A DNA stretch of 64,000 nt, from assembly GCF_025421715.1 (NCBI RefSeq), contig NZ_JAOEFC010000004.1, forward strand, positions 248,001 through 312,000, read 5' to 3'. The stretch's first letter is position 1; each line of letters opens with the position of its first letter. The DNA comes from Microbacterium festucae (lineage in GTDB: Bacteria > Actinomycetota > Actinomycetes > Actinomycetales > Microbacteriaceae). A program made the position numbers and the translations under genes. A model generated the notes under the pieces. It made no database searches. It worked only from the letters and a program-made list of their open reading frames with translations, and had not been told where the DNA came from. Positions 43,708-51,807 of the stretch are shown here, one piece after another.

Positions 43708-45501
43708 ATGAGCCGACTCTTGCGAGCCGTGACGATCCTGCTGCTGGCGCTGACGGCATCCGTCGTCTTCGCCGTGCCGGCCGCCGCCGACGTCGACGAT
43801 TTCACCTTCGACCGGATGGACGCCGACTACACGCTCACCCGCGACGCCGACGGGGTGGCGCGGATGACGGTGGTCGAGACGATCGTGGCGCGCTTTCCGG
43901 ATGCCGATCAGAACCGCGGCATCCGCCGGCTCGTGCCCACCGACTACAACGGGCAGCCGACCCGGCCCGACCTGGTCTCGATCACCGACGAGAACGGCGG
44001 CGCGCGCCCGGCCGAGGCCGAGGAGGACGACGGCGCGTACGTGATCGTCTCGCGCGCCGACGACTATCTGCGCGGCGTGCAGACCTTCGTCATCACCTAC
44101 ACGCTCGAGAACGTGACGTGGGACTTCCCCGACACCGGGCTCGAGTTCTATTGGGACGTCAACGGCGTCGACTGGGCGCAGCCGTTCGGCGAGGTCACCG
44201 CGCGCCTGCACCTGGATGCCGAGCTCGCCGGCGAGCTGGCGGGCCGGCTCGCCTGCTACCAGGGTGATCAGGATGCCGACACGGCGTGCGCCGGCGTCAC
44301 CTCGACGCCCGGCGGCGACGGGGGCGTGGTGATCGAGGCGCGGGCCGAGGGGCTCGCCCCGCACCAGACGCTGACCCTGGCGGTGGGGTTCGCCGACGGC
44401 GCGTTCGTGCCGTTCGACACGTCGTACTTCGCCTCGCCGTGGGGCTGGGCGCAGCTGCTGGCCGGTGTCGGCGCGATCGGCGCGCTGATCTGGGCGATCG
44501 TCGTGCGCCGTCGCCGGCTCGCCGATGCGCCGGGTCGGCCCACGATCATCGCCGAGTACACGCCGCCCCGCGACGTCGACGCGCTCGAGGCGTCGGTGCT
44601 GCTCGGGCGCCCGTCGAAGGGCATCCCCGCCGAGGTGCTCGAGCAGGCGGTGGCCGGGTCGATCCGCATCGTCGAGGGGGAGAAGAAGCGCTTCGGCGGC
44701 ACCCCGCTGATCGCGGAGCTCGTCGACCCGTCGCGCGCCGACGGCGACGGCCGGATGCTGCTGGACGGGTTGTTCCCCGGCGGCAGCCCGGGCGATCAGT
44801 ACGAGTTCGGCCGGCAGGACACTCGGTTCTCCGAGGTCGCGCAGGGCATCTTGTCGTCGGCGACGACCGACATCAAAGACAAGGGGCTGCGCCGCACGGT
44901 GCCCACCCGCGTGCGCGTGGTGCCGCTGGTGGCCTCGGTGCTCGCGCTGGGCCTCGCGTTCGGGTTCGGCGCCGCGGCGGGTGTGTCGGGGGTGGCGGGA
45001 GCCGATGCGTGGCTGATCTTCGTGGTGATCGTGCTCGCCTTCGCGGCGGTGATCGTGACCCTCGCGGTGGTGTTCCGCTCGCCGCTGACAGCGGCCGGCG
45101 CCGAGGTGCGTGATCACCTCAAGGGGCTGGAGGAGTTCATCGGGTGGGCCGAGGCCGACCGCATCCGCATGCTGCAGTCGCCGGCCGGGGCCGAGCGGGT
45201 CGACGTCGACGTCGACGACCCGCGGCAGATGCTGAGGCTCTACGAACGGCTGCTGCCGTATGCCGTGGTGTTCGGCCAGGAGAAGCAGTGGTCGCAGCGT
45301 CTCACGGTGCTGTACGCGGCCACGGGCGCCGCCGTGCCGTACTGGTACGTCGGCACCGGGAGCTTCGATGCGGCGTCGTTCGCCGGGGGCATCGGCTCGC
45401 TGTCGGCCGCCGCGACGGCCTCGTCGTCGAGCGCGGGCGGTTCCGCCGGGGGCGGGAGCGCCGGTGGCGGTGGCGGCGGTGGAGGTGGCGGCGGCGTGTA
45501 G
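43708..45501 (+). CDS. DUF2207 membrane protein
   Basis: A 597-residue exported membrane protein. The signal peptide (MSRLLRAVTILLLALTASVV, then FAVPAAA) is followed by an extracellular DUF2207 beta domain (MDADYTLTRDADGVARMTVV, RGVQTFVITYTLENVTWDFP). A membrane helix sits near residue 250 (WAQLLAGVGAIGALIWAIVV), two more lie at about 410-460, and there is a cytoplasmic region. It ends in a Gly/Ser-rich tail, here a run of Gly residues. The family is widespread in actinobacteria and of unknown function. Confidence 0.88.
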   Translation: MSRLLRAVTILLLALTASVVFAVPAAADVDDFTFDRMDADYTLTRDADGVARMTVVETIVARFPDADQNRGIRRLVPTDYNGQPTRPDLVSITDENGGARPAEAEEDDGAYVIVSRADDYLRGVQTFVITYTLENVTWDFPDTGLEFYWDVNGVDWAQPFGEVTARLHLDAELAGELAGRLACYQGDQDADTACAGVTSTPGGDGGVVIEARAEGLAPHQTLTLAVGFADGAFVPFDTSYFASPWGWAQLLAGVGAIGALIWAIVVRRRRLADAPGRPTIIAEYTPPRDVDALEASVLLGRPSKGIPAEVLEQAVAGSIRIVEGEKKRFGGTPLIAELVDPSRADGDGRMLLDGLFPGGSPGDQYEFGRQDTRFSEVAQGILSSATTDIKDKGLRRTVPTRVRVVPLVASVLALGLAFGFGAAAGVSGVAGADAWLIFVVIVLAFAAVIVTLAVVFRSPLTAAGAEVRDHLKGLEEFIGWAEADRIRMLQSPAGAERVDVDVDDPRQMLRLYERLLPYAVVFGQEKQWSQRLTVLYAATGAAVPYWYVGTGSFDAASFAGGIGSLSAAATASSSSAGGSAGGGSAGGGGGGGGGGGV

Positions 45502-45546
45502 CCGGCTGCGGGGTGCGGCTCGACCGATGCCTCACCGTGCGAGAGG

Positions 45547-46206
45547 ATGACGGGGGTGAGCAGCTTCATCCGTCCCTCGATCGACGACGTCGTGTTCCGG
45601 GACGTCGACGGTCGGGTCATCGACTACGGCGACCGGTGGCAGGGGTCGCCGCCGGAGGACACCTATTCGGTCGACACGCATCCCGAGAGGTTCGCGCCGC
45701 TGCACACCGTGGCGGAGGCTCTGATCGCGCATCTCCGGGACACGTATGAGGTCGAGATCGACGAGGGCGCCGAGGTGGCCGACGATCTGGTGCGCCCGGC
45801 ATTCCATGACGTGGTGCGCGCGGTGCGAATACGGCCCGCTGACGAAACGTGCGCGTCCGTGACGCTGGTCTTGACCGCATACCCGGGGGTCTACATGCAC
45901 GCGGGCCTCTTGCACGACTTCCACTACCCCATCTGCGGGTGCGATGCCTGCGACTCGACGTGGCAGGCGGAAGCCGACGAACTCGAGCGACATGTGTTCG
46001 CGGTCGTCGCCGGGCACTACCGGGAGACCGTGGAACGCACCCGCGACCCCTGGATGGAATACGCGTTCACCTTCCCCGACGGTGCGGCGTCGGGGCGATC
46101 ACGCGCCCGCGACCTGCCCGCCGAGCGACTCGCCGCGGCGAGGCCTGTGCTCGACCGCCTCCCCGGTGGGTGGGCGCCCTGGCCCCACTCGTCTTCAGCC
46201 TCGTGA
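45547..46206 (+). CDS. DUF6226-family protein
   Basis: A 219-residue soluble protein. Recognisable blocks are DYGDRWQGSPPEDTYSVDTH, PERFAPLHTVAEALIAHL and LLHDFHYPICGCDACDSTW. The last holds a Cys-x-Cys-x-x-Cys group that may bind metal. I recall this pattern as DUF6226 of actinobacteria; function unknown. ATG 45547 and GTG 45556 are both possible starts. Confidence 0.7.
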   Translation: MTGVSSFIRPSIDDVVFRDVDGRVIDYGDRWQGSPPEDTYSVDTHPERFAPLHTVAEALIAHLRDTYEVEIDEGAEVADDLVRPAFHDVVRAVRIRPADETCASVTLVLTAYPGVYMHAGLLHDFHYPICGCDACDSTWQAEADELERHVFAVVAGHYRETVERTRDPWMEYAFTFPDGAASGRSRARDLPAERLAAARPVLDRLPGGWAPWPHSSSAS

Positions 46207-46263
46207 CCGACACGGCGTGGGACGTGTTGCGGCAGGGCGTCGTTGCGTCGATAGCTTGTCCGT

Positions 46264-46734
46264 GTGCGTCGTGATTCGCTGGTGGTGGCAACGGACATCC
46301 ACGCGTCCGTCGAGGTCGCTTGGTGGTGCCTGACCGCGGGGCGGGATGCCTGGTGGCCCGAGATGCGCTTCGAAGCGGTTGTCGGCTCGCCCCTGACGGA
46401 GACCTGGGTCGAGGAAGGGCGCCAGCGGAGTGCGACGGGAAGCGTCACGCGATGCGAAGAGCCGCATCTTCTCGGATTCAGGTGGGCGGAAGAGGGCTGG
46501 GATCACCCGCTCGACGTCGTGATCGACCTCGTTGCGCGAGGGGAGTCAACCTCGCTCACACTCACCGAGTCGGGATTCATCCGCGCGCGGACTTCGCTGT
46601 CGTTGCTCGCTGAACACGAAGAAGGCTGGCGGTACCACGTGGCGCGGTTGAAGCGGGCGAGCGAGGATCACGCGGCCGAGGTCGGTGCCCACGCAACGCG
46701 AGCTAGAACGGCGGGGGATCGTCGGCGACGGTGA
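46264..46734 (+). CDS. SRPBCC domain protein
   Basis: A 156-residue START/AHSA1-like protein. DSLVVATDIHASVEVAWWCL opens the fold, GSVTRCEEPHLLGFRWAEEG and LTLTESGFIRA follow, and a C-terminal helix reads HEEGWRYHVARLKRA. The GTG start at 46264 follows the short gap after DUF6226. The last roughly 10 codons overlap the 3' end of the convergent HNH gene by 32 bases, so the basic tail may be a late extension. Ligand unknown. Confidence 0.75.
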   Translation: MRRDSLVVATDIHASVEVAWWCLTAGRDAWWPEMRFEAVVGSPLTETWVEEGRQRSATGSVTRCEEPHLLGFRWAEEGWDHPLDVVIDLVARGESTSLTLTESGFIRARTSLSLLAEHEEGWRYHVARLKRASEDHAAEVGAHATRARTAGDRRRR

Positions 46735-48103
46735 AGATCAGCCGGCGGGCGGGAACGTCGTCGTAGCGTCGCCCGAGGGGGCTGGTCCACACGAGGGTGC
46801 CGCCGGGCTGCTGCTCCACCCGCCAGGCGGAGTGGTGCTTCAGGGTGTGATGTCGGCGGCACAGGTGGGCGAGATTGCAGATTTCGGTCGGACCGTCGTG
46901 CGCGGCGGCGACGGTGTGGTCGATGTCGCAGCGGTGCGTCGGCTGACGGCATCCGGGGAAGCGGCAGTGCTCGTCGCGCACACGCAGGGCGCGCCGCTGC
47001 TGCTCGAGCGGGCGGTAGCGGTCGACGGCGATCACGCAGCCGGTGACGGGATCGGTGAGCACCCTGTCCCAGCCGGGGGCGTCGGCGGTGAGCTGCCGGG
47101 CGATGTCGAGGGGGATCGGTCCGTGGCCCGACAGGTCGGCCGCCGCGGTGCTGCGGCCGAGGAGGGCGAGCGCCGGCACGGTGATCTGCACGCGGGCGCG
47201 GATGGCGTCGGCGGCGGGGATCGATGCCGCGGACGCCTCGGAGGTGGCGTGCCCGGTGAGCAGCAGGTCGCAGAGCACGTCGGCGCGCACCTCGTCGAGC
47301 GAGCGGTCGTCGGCGCGGGCATCGCGGTGGTCGGGGGCGAGTCCGGGGAGTTCGGGAGCGCCGCTGAGGCCGCCGCGAGTGCCGGCGCGGGCATCGCCGT
47401 CACCGTGCCGCGCGTCGACCACGGCGCGCGCGAGGCTCGTGACCCGGTCGTAGATGCCGTGTACCAGGTGCGCCGGCGCGATGCCGCCGAACTCGGCCAT
47501 CTCGTCGTCGAGGTCGCGCATCCACACGCGACGTCCGCGCGCGGCCGCCCGATGGCGGTCGTCGAGCGGCACGGGATGCGCCCGCTGGGCGAGGGTGCGT
47601 GCGAGGGGACGCAGCCGGCTCGGCGTCTCGCGGGCGGCGATCTCGAGCACGGCCTGCTCATAGCCGGTGCGGGCCTCGGCGTCGTCGATCGGGAGGCCGG
47701 CAGCCACGATGACACTCGCGTGGGTCTGGTCGATGCGCCCGTCGCTCAGGTGCGCGAAGGTGAGGGGGAAGCGGGTGACCAGCAGGTCGGCGTCGGACAT
47801 GCGCGCCAACACCGTGCGATCGCACGCGCGGGTGGCGGCGGCGATCTCGGCGGCGACGGAGCGCAACGGGATGTCGCGGGGCTGGTCGGCCTCGCGCCGC
47901 CCGTGATCCATTCGGGCCAGCGCGTAGGACTGCGCCTGCGCCAGCAACGACGCCTCTTCGGCCTGCAGCGCCGCGATGCGGCGACGACGATCGGCGATCC
48001 CGTCGACGATGCCGGCAAGCTGCGCGGGGGCGCTCACCGGGGTGTCGATCTCGAGAATGGATGCTGCCGTCATACCCTCCATTGTCGCGAGGGGGTCCGA
48101 CAT
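46703..48103 (-). CDS. DUF222/HNH endonuclease (13E12-type repeat family)
   Basis: A 466-residue protein with an N-terminal helical DUF222 domain (RRRRIAALQAEEASLLAQAQ onward) and a C-terminal HNH nuclease. The nuclease shows CRFPGCRQPTHRCDIDHTVA, then HDGPTEICNLAHLCRRHH. These genes occur in many copies per genome in Microbacteriaceae and mycobacteria and are thought to be selfish or nuclease-like elements. ATG 48103 is used; ATG 48082 and 48073 are alternatives, the last closest to a GGAGGG. It lies 116 bases downstream of the end of structured RNA element copy 1. Confidence 0.88.
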   Translation of the reverse strand: MSDPLATMEGMTAASILEIDTPVSAPAQLAGIVDGIADRRRRIAALQAEEASLLAQAQSYALARMDHGRREADQPRDIPLRSVAAEIAAATRACDRTVLARMSDADLLVTRFPLTFAHLSDGRIDQTHASVIVAAGLPIDDAEARTGYEQAVLEIAARETPSRLRPLARTLAQRAHPVPLDDRHRAAARGRRVWMRDLDDEMAEFGGIAPAHLVHGIYDRVTSLARAVVDARHGDGDARAGTRGGLSGAPELPGLAPDHRDARADDRSLDEVRADVLCDLLLTGHATSEASAASIPAADAIRARVQITVPALALLGRSTAAADLSGHGPIPLDIARQLTADAPGWDRVLTDPVTGCVIAVDRYRPLEQQRRALRVRDEHCRFPGCRQPTHRCDIDHTVAAAHDGPTEICNLAHLCRRHHTLKHHSAWRVEQQPGGTLVWTSPLGRRYDDVPARRLIFTVADDPPPF

Positions 48104-48214
48104 CGGCCGCAGGATACGCCTGGTCAGAGGAAGAAACTGTGTATAAGTCCCTAGGGCTGGCGCCTGTGGAGGAAGCGATGAGGCGCCCGGCTCGACCGCG
48201 CGCTGCGGGGGCAG
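48104..48214. other. Spacer between HNH gene and RNA element
   Basis: About 110 bases. On the minus strand TATACACAG near 48141-48149 could be a -10 box for the HNH gene, though no good -35 is seen. Nothing else is evident. Confidence 0.35.
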
Positions 48215-48318
48215 CAGTAAGGGCCGGTCGGAGAGGCTTCCGGCCGGCCCTTGTCCCTTTGCACCAAGAGTGTCCTGCAATCACATGCCGGTAGCTGCCA
48301 CAGCAAAACAACTACCGT
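48215..48318 (-). ncRNA. Candidate structured small RNA, copy 1
   Basis: On the minus strand: hairpin 1 at 48317-48289 (10-bp stem, loop TTTGCTGTG), linker GCATGTGATTGCAGG, hairpin 2 at 48270-48255 (5-bp stem, loop GGTGCA), then a GC-rich terminator hairpin at 48252-48219. A -10-like TAGAGT lies at 48330-48325, about 7 bases upstream. Copy 2 (59700-59798) keeps the loops, linker and -10 box but changes both stems by compensatory substitutions. Stem 1 positions 7 and 10 are U.G in this orientation and would be A.C on the plus strand, which fixes the strand. It is unlike the small RNAs I know (6S, SRP, tmRNA, 6C). Confidence 0.7.
48219..48252 (-). terminator. Terminator hairpin of RNA element copy 1
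   Basis: AAGGGCCGG pairs with CCGGCCCTT, extended inward by four pairs after one mismatch. The minus-strand tail is ACTGC, so the U tract is weak. Confidence 0.65.
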
Positions 48319-48324
48319 GCGAGC

Positions 48325-48330
48325 ACTCTA
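48325..48330 (-). promoter_or_regulatory. -10-like box of RNA element copy 1
   Basis: Minus-strand TAGAGT within CGTTATAGAGT, an 11-base block identical in copy 2. TTGTCG lies 17 bases upstream and resembles a -35 box. Confidence 0.5.
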
Positions 48331-48336
48331 TAACGG

Positions 48337-48373
48337 AAAGATAACGACGACAAGCCCTCGTCGTTATCTTTTT
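48337..48373. terminator. Strong 14-bp inverted repeat terminator
   Basis: AAAGATAACGACGA (48337-48350) and TCGTCGTTATCTTT (48358-48371) are perfect complements with a 7-base loop. Five T residues at 48369-48373 follow on the plus strand, and the minus-strand exit is TCTTTCC. It probably ends minus-strand transcription of the CsbD/Asp23 operon and may work in both directions. It is the only AT-rich hairpin in the window. Confidence 0.75.
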
Positions 48374-48494
48374 GTGATTCCGTGCGGATGCATAGGAAAG
48401 CGCTCGCCGCCGTCTCCCACGCGCGGCGTGCGCCCTCACGGCGAAGGGGTGCGCCACCACCCGACGGCGATGGCGCACCCCCTGACGGAGCGAC
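48374..48494. other. Intergenic spacer after CsbD gene
   Basis: About 120 bases with no coding frame. An imperfect inverted repeat (GGGTGCGCCA.../TGGCGCACCC at 48448-48482) could be an additional terminator hairpin of the CsbD gene. Confidence 0.45.
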
Positions 48495-48665
48495 CTACTT
48501 GAGGGCGTCCTTGACGTCTTCGCCCGCCTTCTTCACCGATGCCTTGGCCTGGTCGGCCTTGCCCTCGGCGACGAGCTTGTCGTTGTTCGTGACCTCGCCG
48601 ACGGCCTCCTTGGCCTTCCCGGCGAGCTCCTCGGCGGCGTTCTTGATCTTGTCTCCTGCGCTCAT
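48495..48665 (-). CDS. CsbD-family stress protein
   Basis: A 56-residue CsbD-like protein, MSAGDKIKNAAEELAGKAKE then AVGEVTNNDKLVAEGKADQA, predicted as a small helical, highly soluble protein. In Bacillus, CsbD is a general stress gene of the sigma-B regulon. AAAGGAGCTCATC precedes the ATG at 48665. It follows the Asp23/AmaP genes on the same strand and may belong to the same envelope-stress operon. Confidence 0.93.
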   Translation of the reverse strand: MSAGDKIKNAAEELAGKAKEAVGEVTNNDKLVAEGKADQAKASVKKAGEDVKDALK

Positions 48666-48760
48666 GATGAGCTCCTTTCTCATGGGTGGTGCCTTGCGGC
48701 GGGGGTGAGGGCGATCCGGCCCGGCTTACGCCCGGGGCGCCGGCGCGAACGGCATCCGGC

Positions 48761-49378
48761 TCATGACAGCCGACGCTGGTCTTGCGCCAGGCGGGCGCGC
48801 AGACCGGAGTGGATCGAGATGTAAGTGGGCACCTCCTGGCCGGTGACCGTGGTGAGGTTGGTGACGAGCCGGTCGACGCGCTCGACCACGGCCCGCGGCG
48901 ACGTGTTCTGCCGCGGCGTCACGCTCACGTGCAGCACGGGGCGCCCGGCGACGGTGTGGGCGGTGACGGAGGTGCTGAGGATCTCGTCGCGCTGCGCGAG
49001 GGCGTGGGTGAGTGCATCTGAGGCGAACGACTCCTTCACCGTCACGCGGCCCAGCGGATTCTCGGCGCCGTGCGCCCGCAGCAGGGCCCGCGAACGGTGC
49101 ACCGACGGCGTGCGGATGAGGATGACGATGAGCACGATCACCACGAGGGCCAGCGCGGCGACGGCGCCGATCCCGAGCCAGGATGCCGTGGCGTCGCCGA
49201 TGCGGGTCGCATCCTGCGCGTCGCTCAGCGCGGTGCCGGCGGTGGTGAGCGCGCTCGTCCACGCCTCGCCGGCGGCGGGCCAGACGCGCGCCGTGGCGGC
49301 GCCGCCGCCGACCACGATCAGCACGAGGCCGATGAGGCCGAGCAGGATGCGGTTGGTCGCGCGGTTGGTGTCGTTCAT
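48761..49378 (-). CDS. amaP: AmaP-like membrane anchor of the Asp23 system
   Basis: A 205-residue protein with two membrane helices (LLGLIGLVLIVVGGGAATA and LGIGAVAALALVVIVLIVIL) and a cytoplasmic C-terminal domain. That domain (RVTVKESFASDALTHALAQR, HVSVTPRQNTSPRAVVERVD) has the alternating strand pattern of Asp23-type domains. In Staphylococcus AmaP anchors Asp23 to the membrane. It overlaps the DUF6286 gene by ATGA and is the fifth gene of the operon starting at 51096. The assignment rests on context and topology. Confidence 0.75.
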   Translation of the reverse strand: MNDTNRATNRILLGLIGLVLIVVGGGAATARVWPAAGEAWTSALTTAGTALSDAQDATRIGDATASWLGIGAVAALALVVIVLIVILIRTPSVHRSRALLRAHGAENPLGRVTVKESFASDALTHALAQRDEILSTSVTAHTVAGRPVLHVSVTPRQNTSPRAVVERVDRLVTNLTTVTGQEVPTYISIHSGLRARLAQDQRRLS

Positions 49379-50037
49379 CGGTCCCACTCCTGTTCGGGCG
49401 CCCGGGCCACGCGCACCTGGGTGCGCACGGGGCGGGCCAGCTGGAAGCGCGCGATCTCGGCGTCGGCGAGCGCGCGCACCCGGTCGACGTCGAGCGGTTC
49501 GCCCGCCGCCGGTGCGAGGGTGATGTCGATGCTGCGATGGGCCACACCGACGGTGATCTTGTCGCGGGCGAGCCCCGTCTCGAGGCTGAGGTGCTGGGCG
49601 AGCGCCGCGGCGATCACCCCGTTGTCGACGACGACGGCCCGCTCGCCCCACTGCAGCTCGTGCTTCGGGAGGCGGCCGGGCGCCACGGCGAGCACCACGA
49701 GCACCGCTCCGACGACGGCGATCCCCACGCCGCCGGCGATGACGGCGGCCGCAGGCTCGGCCGTCGGCAGCGCCACGACCCAGCCGAACGCCGGGCCGGG
49801 TGCCACGAGCAGGGGAGCCGCGCCGAGCAGCGACAGCACGATCTCGGTGCCGACGTAGACCAGGGCGAGGATCACCAGCACGACCGCGGCGAACATGGCG
49901 ACCGTGCGCGGCGAATGCGTCTCACGGCGCACCACCCGGGCCAGCGCCGGGGTGCCCCGGGCGGGCGCGGCACTCGGGACGGCAGGGTCACCGGACGTGC
50001 CGGGCGCGCTCGGCCGTGCCGGGCTGACGGTGCTCAT
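49375..50037 (-). CDS. DUF6286 membrane protein of the Asp23 operon
   Basis: A 220-residue protein. A Pro/Ala-rich N-terminus is followed by two membrane helices (VAMFAAVVLVILALVYVGTE and AAVIAGGVGIAVVGAVLVVL). The cytoplasmic domain contains LAQHLSLETGLARDKITVGV and ALADAEIARFQLA, matching DUF6286 as I recall it from actinobacterial Asp23 clusters. It is coupled by 4-base overlaps to both neighbours. Probably part of a membrane complex with Asp23. Confidence 0.75.
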   Translation of the reverse strand: MSTVSPARPSAPGTSGDPAVPSAAPARGTPALARVVRRETHSPRTVAMFAAVVLVILALVYVGTEIVLSLLGAAPLLVAPGPAFGWVVALPTAEPAAAVIAGGVGIAVVGAVLVVLAVAPGRLPKHELQWGERAVVVDNGVIAAALAQHLSLETGLARDKITVGVAHRSIDITLAPAAGEPLDVDRVRALADAEIARFQLARPVRTQVRVARAPEQEWDR

Positions 50038-50429
50038 CGGACTCTCCTTCGCGGGGGCACGGTGGCCCCGGTGATCGTGATGTCGACGCGGGTGATGTCG
50101 CGTCCGGTCAGACGCCCGAGCCGCGCCTGCAGCTCCTGCTGCAGCGCGCCGAGGCGTTCGACGACGGGCGTGGCCGCCGCCACCGCCTCGAGGTCGTCGA
50201 GGTCGGGCACCGACAGCGGAGTCGCCAGTCGCACCGCCAGACCGCCGGCGTGCTCGGCCACGTCGACCGACACGTCGTCACGGCCGACGCCGACGACGTC
50301 TGCCGCAGCCGCGCGGACGGCGGTGCGCAGCGCGCGCTCGCGCACCACGATGCGTCCGGGATACGTGGGCTGCTGCGCCGCGGCATCCGTCGCATCGCGG
50401 CCGACGGGCCACACGCTGCCGCCGCTCAC
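50034..50429 (-). CDS. Asp23-like small protein of the Asp23 operon
   Basis: A 131-residue soluble protein. GRIVVRERALRTAVRAAAAD and VVGVGRDDVSVDVAEHAGGL, then RLTGRDITRVDITITG, resemble the alpha/beta pattern of Asp23 domains without full family motifs. GTG 50429 overlaps the stop of the DUF2273-type gene (GTGA). It lies between that gene and DUF6286. Confidence 0.65.
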   Translation of the reverse strand: MSGGSVWPVGRDATDAAAQQPTYPGRIVVRERALRTAVRAAAADVVGVGRDDVSVDVAEHAGGLAVRLATPLSVPDLDDLEAVAAATPVVERLGALQQELQARLGRLTGRDITRVDITITGATVPPRRRVR

Positions 50430-50614
50430 GAGGTGCGCCGGCCGGTGAAGGCGTCGGCCAGGCCGCGCACGTCGAGCTTGCCCGAGGCGATCCGCCCGAT
50501 GAGGGCCCCCACGGCCATGAACAGCGCCACGAGGAGGAAGCCCCAGAACCCGAAGATCAGGGCGCTGAGGGCGAGCACCGCGCCCAGTGCCGCCCCGGCG
50601 ACGGTCGTGCTCAC
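50426..50614 (-). CDS. DUF2273-like small membrane protein
   Basis: A 62-residue protein with two hydrophobic helices (VAGAALGAVLALSALIFGFW and FLLVALFMAVGALIGRIASG) and a basic C-terminus (KLDVRGLADAFTGRR). DUF2273 proteins accompany Asp23 in Gram-positive envelope-stress operons. Overlaps by four bases on both sides indicate translational coupling. Confidence 0.8.
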   Translation of the reverse strand: MSTTVAGAALGAVLALSALIFGFWGFLLVALFMAVGALIGRIASGKLDVRGLADAFTGRRTS

Positions 50615-51096
50615 GAGACGCGCGATTCGTCGGCGGAGGTGTCGTCGCTGGGCAGGTGCACGTCGTTGACGTCGACGTTGACCTCGACGACCTCGAGTCC
50701 GACCAGACGGCTGATCGCACCGGCGACCGCGGCACGCACGCTCGCGGCGACCTCCTGGATGGGAGCGGGGTACTCGACGACGATCGTGATGTCGGCGGCG
50801 GCCTGGGTCTCGCCCACCTCGACCTTGACGCCCTGCGTCAGGTCGGTGGCGTTGACGACCTCGCGCAGCGCACCGAAGGCGCGGGCTCCGCCGCCGCCGA
50901 GTGCGTAGACGCCCGCCACCTCGCGGGCGGCGATGCCGGCGACCTTGGCCACCACGCCGTCGGCGATCGTCGTGCGGCCGGCGGCGCTGTCGTCGAGGGC
51001 GACGCGGGTGGATGCGAACGGGCGGTCGACCCGGCCCGCCGAGGACTGCGGGGTCGCGGGAGCGGCGGGGGTGGGGGTGTTTTCCTGAGTGGCCAT
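50611..51096 (-). CDS. Asp23/Gls24-family envelope stress protein
   Basis: A 161-residue Asp23 protein. GRTTIADGVVAKVAGIAARE and VAGVYALGGG are the family hallmark, followed by VKVEVGETQAAADITIVVEY and VEVNVDVNDVHLP. It is cytoplasmic, membrane-associated through an AmaP-type anchor, and induced by alkaline or cell-wall stress in Firmicutes. It is the first gene of a five-gene minus-strand operon. The divergent ECF sigma gene 135 bases away probably controls it. Confidence 0.93.
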   Translation of the reverse strand: MATQENTPTPAAPATPQSSAGRVDRPFASTRVALDDSAAGRTTIADGVVAKVAGIAAREVAGVYALGGGGARAFGALREVVNATDLTQGVKVEVGETQAAADITIVVEYPAPIQEVAASVRAAVAGAISRLVGLEVVEVNVDVNDVHLPSDDTSADESRVS

Positions 51097-51231
51097 GACG
51101 GGTCCTTTATCTCTTCTCGGGAGCGGTGACAACCACCTGGGTGGCTCTCTCCGGGAGCGTTACTTTCGCTCTCACAGGTAAGAGGCGCCGGGCGGCGGTT
51201 TCGTCACAGAAAAGTTCGAGAAAGATTCGGG
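51097..51231. promoter_or_regulatory. Divergent promoter region with direct repeats and a hairpin
   Basis: CGGGAGCG followed by KTNAC-like sequence occurs at 51118-51130 and 51152-51164 in the same orientation, 34 bases apart. CCACC/GGTGG forms a small inverted repeat at 51133-51144 between them. Both lie between the Asp23 operon and the ECF sigma gene and are candidate sigma or regulator recognition sites. Confidence 0.5.
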
Positions 51232-51807
51232 ATGACAGGTCGTGAGGCTGCGGGAGCACCGCTGGGCGAGGTCGCCGACCTCATCCTGGTCGCGCGTGCG
51301 ACCGACGGCGACACCGAGGCGTTCGGCGAGATCGTGCGCCGTCACTCGCCGATCGTGCGCGCCTATGTGTGGCGCATCGTCGGCTCGCTGAGCGAGGCCG
51401 ACGACGTCGTGCAGGAGGCGTTCGTGATCGCGTGGCGCAAACTCCCGACGCTGCGCGACCCCGCCATGGTGCGCCCCTGGCTCATGCGGATCGCCAGCCG
51501 GGAGGCGTTCGGGCTGCTGCGTCGCCGTCGCGGCGAGGTGAGCCTCGACGTCGACATCGTCGAGCCGCAGGCGCGCTTCGACCTGCAGCCCGAGACCGTC
51601 GCGATCCGCAATGCGCAACTCGAGGCGCTCGCCGCCGCACTGGGCACCCTGCCCGAGAACGAACGTCGATGCTGGCTGCTGCGGGAGATCGCGGAGTTGA
51701 GCTATACCGAGATTGCAGATGAGATGGACATTCCCCTGAGCACGGTCCGCGGGTATCTCGCCCGAGCCCGATCGCGCATCACGAGCAGGATGGAGGGGTG
51801 GCGATGA
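51232..51807 (+). CDS. ECF-type RNA polymerase sigma factor
   Basis: A 191-residue extracytoplasmic-function sigma factor. Region 2 spans AFGEIVRRHSPIVRAYVWRI and EADDVVQEAFVIAWRKLPTL, and region 4 LPENERRCWLLREIAELSYT plus EIADEMDIPLSTVRGYLARA. Its stop overlaps the next ATG (ATGA), and that gene encodes a protein with a CxxC zinc-finger-like motif, the expected place for an anti-sigma. The divergent Asp23 operon is its most likely target. Confidence 0.93.
   Translation: MTGREAAGAPLGEVADLILVARATDGDTEAFGEIVRRHSPIVRAYVWRIVGSLSEADDVVQEAFVIAWRKLPTLRDPAMVRPWLMRIASREAFGLLRRRRGEVSLDVDIVEPQARFDLQPETVAIRNAQLEALAAALGTLPENERRCWLLREIAELSYTEIADEMDIPLSTVRGYLARARSRITSRMEGWR

Noticed and set aside
48215..48345. 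Plus-strand reading of the RNA element, ending at the T-rich terminator at 48337-48373
   Set aside because: On the plus strand the stem positions become A.C mismatches in both copies, and copy 2 lacks the T-rich terminator. The conserved terminator stem lies on the other side, fitting minus-strand transcription.
46703..48345. HEARO/omega-RNA-type link between the HNH gene and the RNA element
   Set aside because: The HNH protein is DUF222 type, not IscB-like, with no RuvC segment. The second RNA copy has no HNH neighbour, and the element is far smaller than HEARO RNAs.
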